Part shown: positions 7,121-15,666 of the stretch, piece after piece
Layout of the letters: each line of letters opens with the position of its first letter
How positions within the stretch are numbered: the first letter of the stretch is position 1
Source: Halomonas maura
GTDB lineage: Bacteria > Pseudomonadota > Gammaproteobacteria > Pseudomonadales > Halomonadaceae
NCBI RefSeq assembly: GCF_030409305.1
Contig: NZ_JAUFPQ010000018.1
Coordinates: forward strand, 186,001 to 250,000
Length of the DNA stretch: 64,000 bases
Reading direction: 5' to 3'
Position numbers and translations under genes: made by a program
The notes under the pieces: generated by a model
The model's database searches: none
Told to the model about the DNA's origin: nothing
What the model saw: only the letters and a program-made list of their open reading frames with translations

Positions 7121-9297
7121 ACGGCGCCTTCACCAAGCTCAACGTCATCGCCCAACGCGCTGCGCAACGCAGCGACGTGGTGATCGCCATCTTCATCGTG
7201 CTGGCGGTCATCATGATGATCATCCCGTTGCCGACCGCCCTGGTGGATGCCCTGATCGGCCTCAACATCGGTTTCAGCCTGCTGATCCTGATCGTGGCGT
7301 TCTACATCACCCATCCGGTCGAATACTCGTCGCTGCCACCGATCATCCTGCTGGCCACGCTGTTTCGCCTGGCGCTGTCGATCACCACCACGCGGCTGAT
7401 CCTGCTCGAGGGGGATGCGGGTCAGATCGTCTCGGCGTTCGGCAACTTCGTCATTGCCGGTGAGGTGGTGATCGGCCTGGTGGTCTTCCTGATCATCACC
7501 GTGGCCCAGTTCCTGGTGATCACCAAGGGCGCGGAACGCGTCGCCGAGGTGGCCGCCCGCTTCATCCTGGACGCCATGCCGGGCAAGCAGATGAGCATCG
7601 ACAATGACCTGCGCAATGGCGAAATCGACCAGGCCCAGGCGCATGCCAAGCGCAAGCGCCTGGAACAGGAAAGCCAGCTCTACGGAGCCATGGACGGTGC
7701 CATGAAGTTCGTCAAGGGCGATGCCATCGCGGGCCTGGTGATCCTGTGCGTCAACCTGGTCGGCGGGCTATCGATCGGCATGGTCAAGCGTGACATGTCG
7801 TTCGGCGAGGCGGTGAACACCTATTCGCTGCTGACCGTCGGGGACGGGCTCATCGCCCAGATCCCGGCACTGCTGATCGCCGTCGGCGCCGGCACGGTGG
7901 TGACGCGGGTCAGTTCCGACCACAGCGGCGACCTCGGCAGCGAGATCGTCAGCCAACTCGGCAGGAACTCACGGGCACTGGGATTGACCGCCGTGATCCT
8001 GTTCTTCGTCGCCTTCATCCCGGGGTTCACCTCCACGGTATTCCTGAGCCTGGCGGCAGGGCTCGGCTTTGCCGCCTGGGTGATTCGTCGTCGTGAACTC
8101 CGGCTCGCCGGGGACATGATGCCGGACACCGCACCGACGGTGGAGTCGAGGGGAGAGATGCCTTCTTCGCCCTCGGCGGCGGCAACATCGGAGACCGTTA
8201 CTACTTCGGCGGCAACCCAGGCGGCCCCGCATCGGGTGGTGCTATCGCTGGCCACGTCACTGGCCGAGGCGCTGGTGCTCGAGACTCTCCGCCAGGGGCT
8301 CGACGAGGCACGACGCCGGGCGGGTGACGACCTGGGCATCGACTTGCCGAGCGTCGGTCTGGGTGTCGATGCGGCACTGGAAGCGCATCACTTCGGCATC
8401 GAGCTCGACGAAGTGCCGATCATGAAGGGCGAGATACCCGTCGACCGTGTCCTGCTCGACGACGATCCCGTACACCTGGAGTTGCTCGGGGTCGAATCTG
8501 TCAGTCACCCGCCGCTGTTGAGCCGCCGCCCCGGGCACTGGGTCGCCACCCCGGAACTCGAGCGCCTCGATGAGGCCGGCATCGGCTACCGGACGGTCGA
8601 TCAGGTGCTGTGCCACTGCCTGGAGCGCATCCTGGCCCGCTACGCCGGCGAGTTCATCGGCATCCAGGAGACACGTGCCCTGTTGTCGGGCATGGAGCAG
8701 GACTACGCGGAACTGGTGGGGGAGGCGGTACGCGTGGTGTCGCTGCAGAAGATGTCGGACATCCTGCGTCGCCTGGTGGATGACGGCATCCCCCTGCGCG
8801 CGCTGCGCACCATCCTGGAGGCGATGGTGACCTGGGGGCCGCAGGAGCAGAGCGTGCCGCGCCTGGCCGAGCGCATCCGTACCGCCCTGGCTCGTCAGAT
8901 CTGCCATCGCTTCGCGCGAGCGGACCGTGTGCTGCCGGCCTGGGTGGTGACCCGCCAGCTCGAGGATGCCATCCGCGCATCACAACGCGATGGTGATGGC
9001 GCCCCCCGGGGCGGGGGGCTACCGGTGACGCTGTCCCGCTCGCTGAGCCAGTGGTTTCAGCAGCGACTGGACAAGCTGGACGATGACATGGCCCCCGTCG
9101 TGATCGCCTCCGCCGACGTACGGCCGGCGCTGCAGCAATGGTCGAAGCGCCATGAGCTGGACTTGCCGGTCATCGCCTGGCCGGAAGTGGCGCCGGAATT
9201 CAACCTGCAGTCACTGGCACAGGTGCAGTTGCCGCAGGTGCCGTCACGCACCGGCATCAATGAAGCGACGAGTTCCCCCAAAGGCAAGGCCCAATGA
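7117..9297 (+). CDS. sctV: T3SS export gate protein SctV
   Basis: SctV (FlhA/YscV/RhcV family) forms the nonameric export gate that selects substrates. The N-terminal half has about eight membrane segments (for example VVIAIFIVLAVIMMIIPL) and the conserved FRLALSITTTRLIL and RFILDAMPGKQMSID segments of the FHIPEP family. After a linker at about residues 330-375 comes the cytoplasmic domain (ETLRQGLDEARRRAGDDLGI onward), ending near residue 726. Both ends overlap neighbours by ATGA. Its place after sctX-sctY follows the Ysc arrangement. Confidence 0.95.
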   Translation: MNGAFTKLNVIAQRAAQRSDVVIAIFIVLAVIMMIIPLPTALVDALIGLNIGFSLLILIVAFYITHPVEYSSLPPIILLATLFRLALSITTTRLILLEGDAGQIVSAFGNFVIAGEVVIGLVVFLIITVAQFLVITKGAERVAEVAARFILDAMPGKQMSIDNDLRNGEIDQAQAHAKRKRLEQESQLYGAMDGAMKFVKGDAIAGLVILCVNLVGGLSIGMVKRDMSFGEAVNTYSLLTVGDGLIAQIPALLIAVGAGTVVTRVSSDHSGDLGSEIVSQLGRNSRALGLTAVILFFVAFIPGFTSTVFLSLAAGLGFAAWVIRRRELRLAGDMMPDTAPTVESRGEMPSSPSAAATSETVTTSAATQAAPHRVVLSLATSLAEALVLETLRQGLDEARRRAGDDLGIDLPSVGLGVDAALEAHHFGIELDEVPIMKGEIPVDRVLLDDDPVHLELLGVESVSHPPLLSRRPGHWVATPELERLDEAGIGYRTVDQVLCHCLERILARYAGEFIGIQETRALLSGMEQDYAELVGEAVRVVSLQKMSDILRRLVDDGIPLRALRTILEAMVTWGPQEQSVPRLAERIRTALARQICHRFARADRVLPAWVVTRQLEDAIRASQRDGDGAPRGGGLPVTLSRSLSQWFQQRLDKLDDDMAPVVIASADVRPALQQWSKRHELDLPVIAWPEVAPEFNLQSLAQVQLPQVPSRTGINEATSSPKGKAQ

Positions 9298-10706
9298 GTG
9301 TGTCGATCAATGACAATCCACCCCCTGTGCATGGAGCAGCCCCTGTGTCGCCAGCCCCCTTCTCGATATCCAGAGCGCTTTTCGGCTACGCGGCGCTGGA
9401 GCGTCATCTCTCGCACCTGGCGGCACTGCTGCTGGCGCCCCTCCTGATGCTGCTGGCGTTGCCCGGCCATGCCCAGACGGATGTCGATACCGCTGACGAG
9501 CAGGGCCTGACCCTGGAAACCGGACAGGGGCGTATCCTGCGTTTCAGCGAAGCGGCGGCCTCGGTGTTCGTGGCCGATCCCGAGGTGGCCGACGTGCAGG
9601 TCGTGTCGCAGGGCGTTCTCTACCTGTTCGGCAAGACTCAGGGCGATACCAACCTGATCGTGCTGAGTGACGACGATCGCACCCAGGCCTCGATGCGTCT
9701 GCAGGTGCGCAACGGCGACCAGGTTGCCCGCCAGGCGCTTCGCGAGGCGGGCGCCGATGCCCCGATCCGCCTGCGCATGGCCGGCAATCAACTGGTGGCA
9801 GAAGGCGACGGCCAGGATGTCTCCAGTGCCATCGCCACGCAGTCCACCCTCGAGAGTCACGCGCCGGAGGAGGGCGGGTCACTGGACAATACCACCTACG
9901 AGGGCGGTACCCAGATCAACCTTCGCGTGCGCTTTGCCGAGGTGTCTCGCGAGGAACTGCTGCAGTATGGCGTCAGCTGGAGCGCGCTGATCAACAACGG
10001 TTCCTTTTCGCTCGGCGTCTTCCCCGGCTCCCAGGCCGGCAATACCTTCGGCACCATCGGGGCGGGAGCCGACAGCGTCGACGGCCTGCTCCAGGCCCTG
10101 CAGGAAAACGACCTGCTGCAGATCCTGGCCGAGCCCAATATCACTGCCGTCACCGGGGAGACGGCCAGTTTCCTGGCCGGTGGCGAGATCCCCATCCCGG
10201 TGCCGGTCAGCCGCGACCTGGTCGGCATCGAATACAAGCAATTCGGCGTTTCGCTGCTGTTCACCCCGGCACTGCTGCCCAACGACCGCATCTCCCTGCA
10301 GGTACGTCCCGAGGTGAGCAGCCTGACCGGCAGCAGCGTCGAGATCGGCGGCCTCAGCGTGCCGGGGCTGCAGGTACGCCGCGCCGACACCCTGGTCGAG
10401 GTGGGGAGCGGCCAGACCTTCGCCATCGCCGGCTTGTTCCAGCGTGACACCTTCAACAATGTCGAACGCATTCCCGGGCTGGGGGATATCCCGATCCTCG
10501 GCAACCTGTTTCGCTCGCGGCGCTTCCAGCGCAACGAAACCGAACTGGTGATCCTGATCACGCCCTACATCGTCGAGCCGAGCTCGGCGCCGACACCGCG
10601 TACGCCGCTGGACCTGGCAAGAGTCACCGGTGACGACGGCCGACTCGACACTCGCACCATCTACCAGGTGGAGCGGAATGACCCCTTCGGGTTTCATCTG
10701 CAATGA
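9294..10706 (+). CDS. sctC: Tad-pilus-like T3SS outer-membrane secretin (RhcC2-type)
   Basis: A 470-residue secretin. A signal sequence ends near residue 61 (LLALPGHAQ). Residues about 70-145 match the pilus-type N-terminal domain of CpaC/RcpA (VFVADPEVADVQVVSQG, then LYLFGKTQGDTNLIV). The C-terminal secretin domain carries VPVPVSRDLVGIEYKQFG and ERIPGLGDIPILGNLFRS. It lacks the N0/N1 domains of Ysc/Inv secretins; these appear on a separate protein at 12232. Rhizobial injectisomes have the same RhcC1/RhcC2 split, with RhcC2 related to Tad pili (known from the literature). A true Tad pilus secretin is the alternative, but no Tad ATPase or pilin gene is nearby. The start overlaps sctV by ATGA. 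Confidence 0.85.
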   Translation: MSVSINDNPPPVHGAAPVSPAPFSISRALFGYAALERHLSHLAALLLAPLLMLLALPGHAQTDVDTADEQGLTLETGQGRILRFSEAAASVFVADPEVADVQVVSQGVLYLFGKTQGDTNLIVLSDDDRTQASMRLQVRNGDQVARQALREAGADAPIRLRMAGNQLVAEGDGQDVSSAIATQSTLESHAPEEGGSLDNTTYEGGTQINLRVRFAEVSREELLQYGVSWSALINNGSFSLGVFPGSQAGNTFGTIGAGADSVDGLLQALQENDLLQILAEPNITAVTGETASFLAGGEIPIPVPVSRDLVGIEYKQFGVSLLFTPALLPNDRISLQVRPEVSSLTGSSVEIGGLSVPGLQVRRADTLVEVGSGQTFAIAGLFQRDTFNNVERIPGLGDIPILGNLFRSRRFQRNETELVILITPYIVEPSSAPTPRTPLDLARVTGDDGRLDTRTIYQVERNDPFGFHLQ

Positions 10707-11152
10707 ATGGGGGGATGAAGAACATGAAGCATGCATGCCGCACGGCCTGGTGGCGACTCATCCCCCTGTCGATGCTGCTGGGCGGCTGCGCATCGTCACT
10801 CGGTCCGATCTCCTGGGAGACGGGGTACCGGCAGGTCGCGGAGGATCCCGCGGATGGCGACGCCGCCCAGCGCCTGGCGATCGTGCCCTATAGCTGTCGA
10901 GTGCAACCCGACCAGAGCGGCATCGTCACCCTGCCATCCGGTTGTGCCAACGATCTCAACCTGCAACGCATGGTCGAGCGTCCCGACGATCTGCTGCATG
11001 GGCGCGAGATGGGCCCCGCGCCGGCGGCGCCGGTCGCTGCGGCGGCCCGCGAGCGGCTGGACGGGCGTGAGCAGGCCAACAGTCGCCGCGTTCAGCTCGA
11101 GTCGGAGGCGCGCAGCGCCACCGGCAGAAGTGCCACCTCGGGGGATATGTGA
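10703..11152 (+). CDS. CpaD/RcpB-like outer-membrane lipoprotein partnering the secretin
   Basis: A 149-residue lipoprotein with a signal peptide and lipobox LLGGC near residue 28. The segment GCANDLNLQRMVERPDDLLHG strongly resembles the conserved core of CpaD, the Tad pilus lipoprotein that accompanies the CpaC secretin (shown here as a 20-plus residue region around residue 78; key residues GCAND and RPDDLL). The Cys-rich middle (SCRVQP...SGCAND) may form a disulfide. Its start overlaps the secretin stop by ATGA, supporting a pilotin or outer-membrane partner role. It is shorter than typical CpaD (about 200-230 residues). Confidence 0.65.
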   Translation: MNGGMKNMKHACRTAWWRLIPLSMLLGGCASSLGPISWETGYRQVAEDPADGDAAQRLAIVPYSCRVQPDQSGIVTLPSGCANDLNLQRMVERPDDLLHGREMGPAPAAPVAAAARERLDGREQANSRRVQLESEARSATGRSATSGDM

Positions 11153-11181
11153 GCGCCTTGGGCCTGTGCCGCCCGGGGGCC

Positions 11182-11211
11182 GGCGCCCATGGCGCCGGCG
11201 CCCATGGCGCC
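11182..11211. repeat. Two tandem copies of a GC-rich 15-bp palindromic unit between convergent genes
   Basis: GGCGCCCATGGCGCC occurs at 11182-11196 and again at 11197-11211, followed by a partial third copy. The units can fold on themselves or on each other. It lies between convergent stops and may act as a bidirectional transcription stop. Confidence 0.6.
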
Positions 11212-11222
11212 GGCGGCGAGGA

Positions 11223-12002
11223 TCACTTGGCCATCGCCAGCCCCATGGCGCGGGCGCGTTCGACAGGGTCGGGGATCTCGGCGATGCGCTGGGCACGCTC
11301 GATCAGCGACTGGCGGAGCGAGTCGGGCATGTCGGGGATCGTCGCGCTTGCCGCAAGATCCAGGTCCTGGGACAGCACCAGCACCAGTATCAGGTTACGG
11401 AAATGGCGCTGCTCGGCCAGTGGCGAATCACTGACCCGCTGCATCAGCGTAATGGCTTCGGTGCTCTCGCCGACCAGCGCGTGCGCCAGTGCCAGGTTGG
11501 TGAGGGTGTCGGGATCCTGGGGGGCAAGGGCCACGGCACGCGAGAAGGCATGCTGCGCGGCCTCTCCCTGGCCCAGCAAGGCGTGGGCGACGCCCAGTCG
11601 GCTCCATGCCTGTCGGGTATCGAGTTCGGGGACGGCCTTTTGCAGATTGCGTGTTGCGCCCTCGACTTCGCCGAGCTGGAGTTGGGTCATACCCAGTCCC
11701 AGCAGCGCCTCCGGGTTCTCGATGTCGAAAGTGAGCGCAGTACGGAACGCGGCCTTGGCGGCCTCCGTATTCCCGGCGGCGAGTCGTGCCTTGCCGAGCC
11801 GAACGTGGATGTCGGGGGAGTCGTCCGACATTTCCAGGGCTCGCTCGTACATGGCGGCGGCAGTCGCATGGTCTCCGCGCTGGTTGATGTCGTCAGCCAG
11901 GCCGAGCAACCGCGCTTCCTCTCCCCTCGGGCCGGTGGTCGTGCAGGCAGCCAATGCCGCGCAGGACAGCAGGAGAGAAAGGCGTAAATGGGGGCATGTC
12001 AC
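11223..12002 (-). CDS. TadD-like TPR lipoprotein
   Basis: A 259-residue protein with a lipoprotein signal (LLLSCAALAAC, lipid Cys near residue 20) followed by about five TPR repeats (AAAMYERALEMSDDSPDIHVR; key spacing of Ala, Tyr and Leu). TadD in Tad pili is a TPR lipoprotein needed for secretin assembly. The start is GTG 12002, supported by AAGGAG about ten bases upstream; no in-frame ATG precedes the signal peptide. It is transcribed toward the CpaD-like gene and divergently from the RhcC1-like gene. The inferred job is a secretin pilotin. A general TPR lipoprotein is the alternative. Confidence 0.65.
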   Translation of the reverse strand: MTCPHLRLSLLLSCAALAACTTTGPRGEEARLLGLADDINQRGDHATAAAMYERALEMSDDSPDIHVRLGKARLAAGNTEAAKAAFRTALTFDIENPEALLGLGMTQLQLGEVEGATRNLQKAVPELDTRQAWSRLGVAHALLGQGEAAQHAFSRAVALAPQDPDTLTNLALAHALVGESTEAITLMQRVSDSPLAEQRHFRNLILVLVLSQDLDLAASATIPDMPDSLRQSLIERAQRIAEIPDPVERARAMGLAMAK

Positions 12003-12231
12003 TGTCGGGTTCTCCTTCTTCCGGGCTCTTCAGGGGCCTTGGGGTAACGGGCAAGGACGAGTCGGGAATGCCTGTGCTGCGTCAAGAAGTTCAGTGCATG
12101 AAGTAACGCGGTGGCTGCAGCAATGGCGTGATGATTCATCGCTATATTATGCGAAACTTTCACTCCTTGATACATCGGGTGATGAAAATATCGGGATCGG
12201 CAATGGGTCGGAAGGGCGACTGGTTTCTCGT
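12003..12231. promoter_or_regulatory. Divergent intergenic region between TadD-like and RhcC1-like genes
   Basis: This 229-base region is AT-richer than the genes around it, mainly at 12120-12200. It must hold promoters for both directions, including the large rhcC1-to-sctU operon. No clear -35/-10 pair or known T3SS regulator box was identified by eye. Confidence 0.4.
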
Positions 12232-12891
12232 ATGAATTCCGAGCCTGGCTTGGCTGATCCATGTGCTGACGTGCTGCCACGCAAGCGGTTCGAAAGATGG
12301 CTGCGCCTCATCGGTTCTATCATCATGACAGCCATCGTCAGTTTCGTCTGGCCAACGAATGCGCTAGCCAGCGACGACACGGGATGGCTCGGTGACGAGT
12401 GGCAGGAGCGTGAGTATCGCTATGTCATCATCGATCAGGATGTTCGCGATGTATTGAAGGAACTAGGCTACAACCTGTCCATGCCGGTGGAGATTTCTCG
12501 TGAGGTAAGTGGGCGCGTGCGTGGTGACATTCGCACCGGAAGTGTCGAGGAATTTCTCGAGCAGATCAGTGCCACCAATGGTCTGGCCTGGTTCTTCGAT
12601 GGCGGTGTGCTGCATGTCAACACCCGCCAGGAGATGACCCAGCGTCGTTTCGATCTTGAGGGTATCGATTCGCAGCGCTTGATGGACGAGATCGAGCGCG
12701 CCCGTATCGGCAGCCCACTGAGAGCAAGATTGATAAACGGCGAATCGACGCTGCAGGCCTGGGGACCCGAGCCCTGGATCGACAGTGTGGCACGCCACGT
12801 CGAGCGCCTGAGGAAACCGGCTTCGAGAGGCCCTTCAGGGGTCCGGGTATTTCGTGGAGGAACGGCGACGGAAACCTCGGTCGTCGAATGA
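12232..12891 (+). CDS. rhcC1: Separate T3SS secretin N-terminal domain protein (RhcC1/NolW-like)
   Basis: A 219-residue exported protein. The signal region ends near NALASDD (residue about 46). Residues about 60-135 match the N0 domain of T3SS secretins (VLKELGYNLSMPVEIS, GRVRGDIRTGSVEEFLEQIS, LAWFFDGGVLHVNT). An N1-like segment follows (DLEGIDSQRLMDEI). The secretin pore domain is absent and is found in the protein at 9294. In rhizobia NolW/RhcC1 stands at the same place, before the I-J-K-L-N genes. ATG 12232 is chosen because it gives a basic region followed by a hydrophobic core; ATG 12325 would give a very short signal. The open frame continues far upstream, but that part is the antisense of the TPR gene. 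Confidence 0.8.
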   Translation: MNSEPGLADPCADVLPRKRFERWLRLIGSIIMTAIVSFVWPTNALASDDTGWLGDEWQEREYRYVIIDQDVRDVLKELGYNLSMPVEISREVSGRVRGDIRTGSVEEFLEQISATNGLAWFFDGGVLHVNTRQEMTQRRFDLEGIDSQRLMDEIERARIGSPLRARLINGESTLQAWGPEPWIDSVARHVERLRKPASRGPSGVRVFRGGTATETSVVE

Positions 12892-12915
12892 GTGAACTGG
12901 ATTAGGAGGATTGAC

Positions 12916-13098
12916 ATGGCGACTATCGAACCCACAGCTGCGCCGGGGCCCAATGACGTCTCGGGGTCCGATCAGCAGGCCTTCGATGCGGCGGTCGACA
13001 ATGCCAGGGCGACGGAGATGGTCGGCGAAGCCGTTGGCTCCTTGGCGGCATCGCACCTGTTGGACTACGCCGGCGACATGCTCAAGGACGAAGGCTGA
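12916..13098 (+). CDS. Small T3SS-cluster protein of unknown function
   Basis: A 60-residue protein with a strong AGGAGG site (12904-12909) six bases before ATG 12916. The N-terminus is Ala/Pro rich (MATIEPTAAPGPND) and is followed by one or two short helices (QQAFDAAVDNA; MVGEAVGSLAASHLLDYAG). There is no signal peptide. It lies 24 bases after rhcC1 and 78 before sctI, where Ysc/Prg clusters often place the needle subunit or its chaperone. No SctF signature is visible, so it is only a candidate. Confidence 0.6.
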   Translation: MATIEPTAAPGPNDVSGSDQQAFDAAVDNARATEMVGEAVGSLAASHLLDYAGDMLKDEG

Positions 13099-13176
13099 AT
13101 GTTCGCCTGGCCGCGTGCGGTGTGAACCAGCGGGTGATGCCGCACTTTCCATGATGGTAGCGAGGGAGGGAGCGAG

Positions 13177-13593
13177 ATGACCCCCACGACAGCGATTGGC
13201 GCAGGCCCGATGCCGGCGTCGGCCAGTGGCCCCGATCTCGGGGCCCTGGCCTCGCAGAATCTGTTCGAACACATGGCGCGCACATCCGGCTCGACGCTGC
13301 AGGCCGTGACCCCCGCCGAGCTGGGCGGCGACCTCATGAGCAAGCTGGAAGGCACGATCGAACGGATACAGAATTTCACCGACAGGGTCGGTGGAGACGC
13401 CGGTGCACCATCGTCCATTGCCGATGGCGAAGGCATGCGCAGCGAGGAGGCCAGCGGCTTGGGTGACTCCGAGTACGAGCGCATGATCGCATCGTTCGGC
13501 GCGATGTTCGATCATGCGGTCGAGGCGCGACTGATCTCGTCCAGTGCGTCCCAGGTGTCAGGGGCCTGCAAGACCTTGCTGCGGGGACAATGA
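13177..13593 (+). CDS. sctI: T3SS inner rod protein SctI (NolB position)
   Basis: A 138-residue protein. Its C-terminal end, HAVEARLISSSASQVSG followed by KTLLRGQ, follows the pattern of inner-rod proteins of the YscI/PrgJ/MxiI group, where a helix ends in a Leu-Leu-x-x-Gln tail. SctI polymerises inside the basal body and helps anchor the needle. GGGAGGG (13164-13170) lies six bases before ATG 13177. It stands immediately upstream of sctJ, its usual place, and occupies the nolB position of rhizobial clusters. Confidence 0.7.
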   Translation: MTPTTAIGAGPMPASASGPDLGALASQNLFEHMARTSGSTLQAVTPAELGGDLMSKLEGTIERIQNFTDRVGGDAGAPSSIADGEGMRSEEASGLGDSEYERMIASFGAMFDHAVEARLISSSASQVSGACKTLLRGQ

Positions 13594-13596
13594 GCC

Positions 13597-14397
13597 TTGT
13601 TCTCTACTGATCGGATCCGGGCGCCACGCTCCCAGGCCGCCAGGCTGCTGCTGATCATCGTCGCTGCCCTGCTGCTGCAGGCATGCGATGCCGAACTCTA
13701 TACCGGCCTGAGCGAACGTGAAGCCAACGTCATGGTGGCGACCCTGGCGCGGCATGGCATTCCTGCCAAGCGGGTGGCCGAGGATGAGGGGCGCATGACC
13801 GTCACCGTCGACGAGGACAGCTTCGCCGAGGCGGTCGCGATCCTCGACCGCCTCGGCCTGCCCGAGGAGACGTTCACCAACCTCGGTGAGGTCTTCGAGA
13901 ACAACAGCCTGGTGTCATCGCCGGTACAGGAACGTGCCCAGATGATCTATGCGCTCAGCGAGGAGCTGTCGCATACGGTCTCCCAGGTCGACGGTGTGCT
14001 CTCGGCCCGGGTGCACGTCGTATTGCCCGAGAACGACCTGATGCGCCAGAACAGCACGCCGTCGTCGGCATCGGTGTTCGTTCGTCATGCACCGGAACTC
14101 GATGTCGGCCCCTTGATCCCGCGGATCAAGACGCTGGTCGCCAATGGCATCTCGGGTCTCGCCTACGACAATGTCTCGGTGGTGCCGGTCGCGGCCATGA
14201 GGCTGGAATCCCGGATCGACGTCGCCCCTTCGATGAGCTCCTTTCTGGGCATCGCCATGCCGGCCACGAGTGTGGGGCGTGTCGGATGGATCTTCGGCAT
14301 CCTCATCGTACTGGTGCTGGGACTGGCCGCTGCCCTGGGCTGGATGGCCTGGCACAGACGCCGACGGGATACCTATGAACTGGAAACCCCGCCATGA
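13597..14397 (+). CDS. sctJ: T3SS inner-membrane ring lipoprotein SctJ
   Basis: SctJ (YscJ/PrgK/NolT) forms the inner ring nested in SctD. A lipoprotein signal (LLLIIVAALLLQAC) precedes the diagnostic start of the mature protein, ELYTGLSEREANVMVATL. The two ring domains follow (VDGVLSARVHVVLPEND in the second), then a C-terminal membrane helix near residues 228-250 and a short basic tail. Only TTG 13597 can serve as start ahead of the signal peptide; the nearby ATG at 13590 is in another frame and stops at once. Confidence 0.93.
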   Translation: MFSTDRIRAPRSQAARLLLIIVAALLLQACDAELYTGLSEREANVMVATLARHGIPAKRVAEDEGRMTVTVDEDSFAEAVAILDRLGLPEETFTNLGEVFENNSLVSSPVQERAQMIYALSEELSHTVSQVDGVLSARVHVVLPENDLMRQNSTPSSASVFVRHAPELDVGPLIPRIKTLVANGISGLAYDNVSVVPVAAMRLESRIDVAPSMSSFLGIAMPATSVGRVGWIFGILIVLVLGLAAALGWMAWHRRRRDTYELETPP

Positions 14398-15113
14398 GCT
14401 CCACTTCGCGTGTCCAGCCCCCTGAGCGAGCCGCCGGCAACAGCCCCCGGAGGGCGGGCTTCCTCGACTCACCGGCAGCCTGCATCGCACCGCGATGGCT
14501 GCGCGACTGCCTGGGCGATATCGCCGACGACGCCACCCTGGACAGCCTGGCGGGTCATCCCCGCTTCCAGCGGCGCTTGATGCAGTTGTTGATCCGACGG
14601 CATGACTTGCCGCCTCCCGAGTCGCTGCCCGCGCCAGGGGAGCCCGATCTGACACTGCTGAGGCTGCCATCCGATGCCGCCGACACCCTGGTGCACTATT
14701 GCGGCATGATCTGCCACGCCATGGCCTTCGTCCGGGAGATACGTGCACCGCGGGTGGTGGCCCTCAAGGAGCGTTTCGGCGAGGCCGCCTTTGCCGCTGC
14801 ACTGGCCAATCGGGAGTTGGCGATCTCCGGCGCCACCTTCGCCGACGATGATGCGCTCGCCCATGCCGTCCGTCGCGATGGCTCGGCCTGTTTCACGGCA
14901 TGGCTGTCGAGCCAGCCGGCAGCACTCATCGCCTGGCTACGCCTGGGACTGGCCTGCGACCTGGCAGCGAGTGACGCGGGCATGCCGCCGGAAATTCATG
15001 CACAGGGCGTCCTCATTACCCGCCGTGCCGCGGCTATCCTCGCCGCTATCGAGCCCAGGGAATCACATCATGAACGAGCTTCCGACACGTCCGAGCAAGA
15101 CGATTCTGCGTAA
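14394..15113 (+). CDS. sctK: T3SS sorting platform protein SctK (NolU-like)
   Basis: A 239-residue soluble protein. SctK links the pods of the cytoplasmic sorting platform to SctD. The family is poorly conserved; the call rests on position between sctJ and sctL, length and the segment CIAPRWLRDCLGDIADDATL with family-like spacing of Trp and Leu residues. The start overlaps sctJ by ATGA and the 3' end overlaps sctL by 44 bases, so the genes are tightly coupled. Confidence 0.7.
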   Translation: MSSTSRVQPPERAAGNSPRRAGFLDSPAACIAPRWLRDCLGDIADDATLDSLAGHPRFQRRLMQLLIRRHDLPPPESLPAPGEPDLTLLRLPSDAADTLVHYCGMICHAMAFVREIRAPRVVALKERFGEAAFAAALANRELAISGATFADDDALAHAVRRDGSACFTAWLSSQPAALIAWLRLGLACDLAASDAGMPPEIHAQGVLITRRAAAILAAIEPRESHHERASDTSEQDDSA

Positions 15114-15666
15114 CGGCGAAGCGCAGGCATGGATAGACGGCTACGCCTTCCTCGAACGCGCCAGGGCGCGTGCCAGCGAGATCGACGTCGAGACGCGCCG
15201 TACCACCGCCACTGCCTATGCCGATGGTTTCGAGGAGGGACGCCGCGAGGGCGAAGCCCAGTCGGCCGAACTGCTGGCACAGACCACGCAGCGTGTGGCG
15301 TCCTACCTGGGCGGTCTCGACCGGTCGATGGCCGAACTCTGCCTGCAGATGGTGCACCGCATCCTGGGCGAGTTCGACGATGCCGAACTGATCGGCCGCT
15401 GCGTGCGCCAGGCGTTGCGCGAGTATCGCCATGACATGAACGTGACCGTCCGCGTCGCCTCCGAGCGGGTGGCGGATGTCGAAGCGCTGCTGGCCGCCGT
15501 GCCGGGCGCGCCCGATGGCCCCGCCTACCGGGTCGAGGGCGATGCCCAGTTAGGCCCCGGACAGTGCCTGCTGGTCAGCCCGGTCGCGGTGGTCGATGTC
15601 GGGCTCGACGTGCAGCTGACGACCCTGCGCAGTGCGCTGATGGCCGGCAAGGAGCCGCCTCGATGA
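15070..15666 (+). CDS. sctL: T3SS stator protein SctL (NolV-like)
   Basis: A 198-residue FliH/YscL-family protein that connects the SctN ATPase to SctQ. It has a charged N-terminus, a long helical region rich in Ala, Arg and Glu ([20 protein letters not shown]) and a C-terminal domain ([20 protein letters not shown]) typical of FliH/V-ATPase E-like stators. ATG 15070 is used; the frame is open further upstream within sctK. The stop overlaps sctN by ATGA. Confidence 0.85.
   Translation: MNELPTRPSKTILRNGEAQAWIDGYAFLERARARASEIDVETRRTTATAYADGFEEGRREGEAQSAELLAQTTQRVASYLGGLDRSMAELCLQMVHRILGEFDDAELIGRCVRQALREYRHDMNVTVRVASERVADVEALLAAVPGAPDGPAYRVEGDAQLGPGQCLLVSPVAVVDVGLDVQLTTLRSALMAGKEPPR

Noticed and set aside
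9294..10706. A true Tad/Flp pilus locus
   Set aside because: Only secretin, CpaD-like and TadD-like genes are present. No pilin, prepilin peptidase, TadA ATPase or TadB/C genes occur, and the genes overlap T3SS genes by ATGA.
11149..12231. Long N-terminal extension of the RhcC1-like protein
   Set aside because: This part of the frame lies antisense to the TadD-like gene. The real protein starts with a signal peptide at 12232.
15564..15662. N-terminal extension of SctN inside sctL
   Set aside because: The extension is Arg/Gly-rich out-of-frame sctL. ATG 15663 overlaps the sctL stop by ATGA and matches the normal family start.
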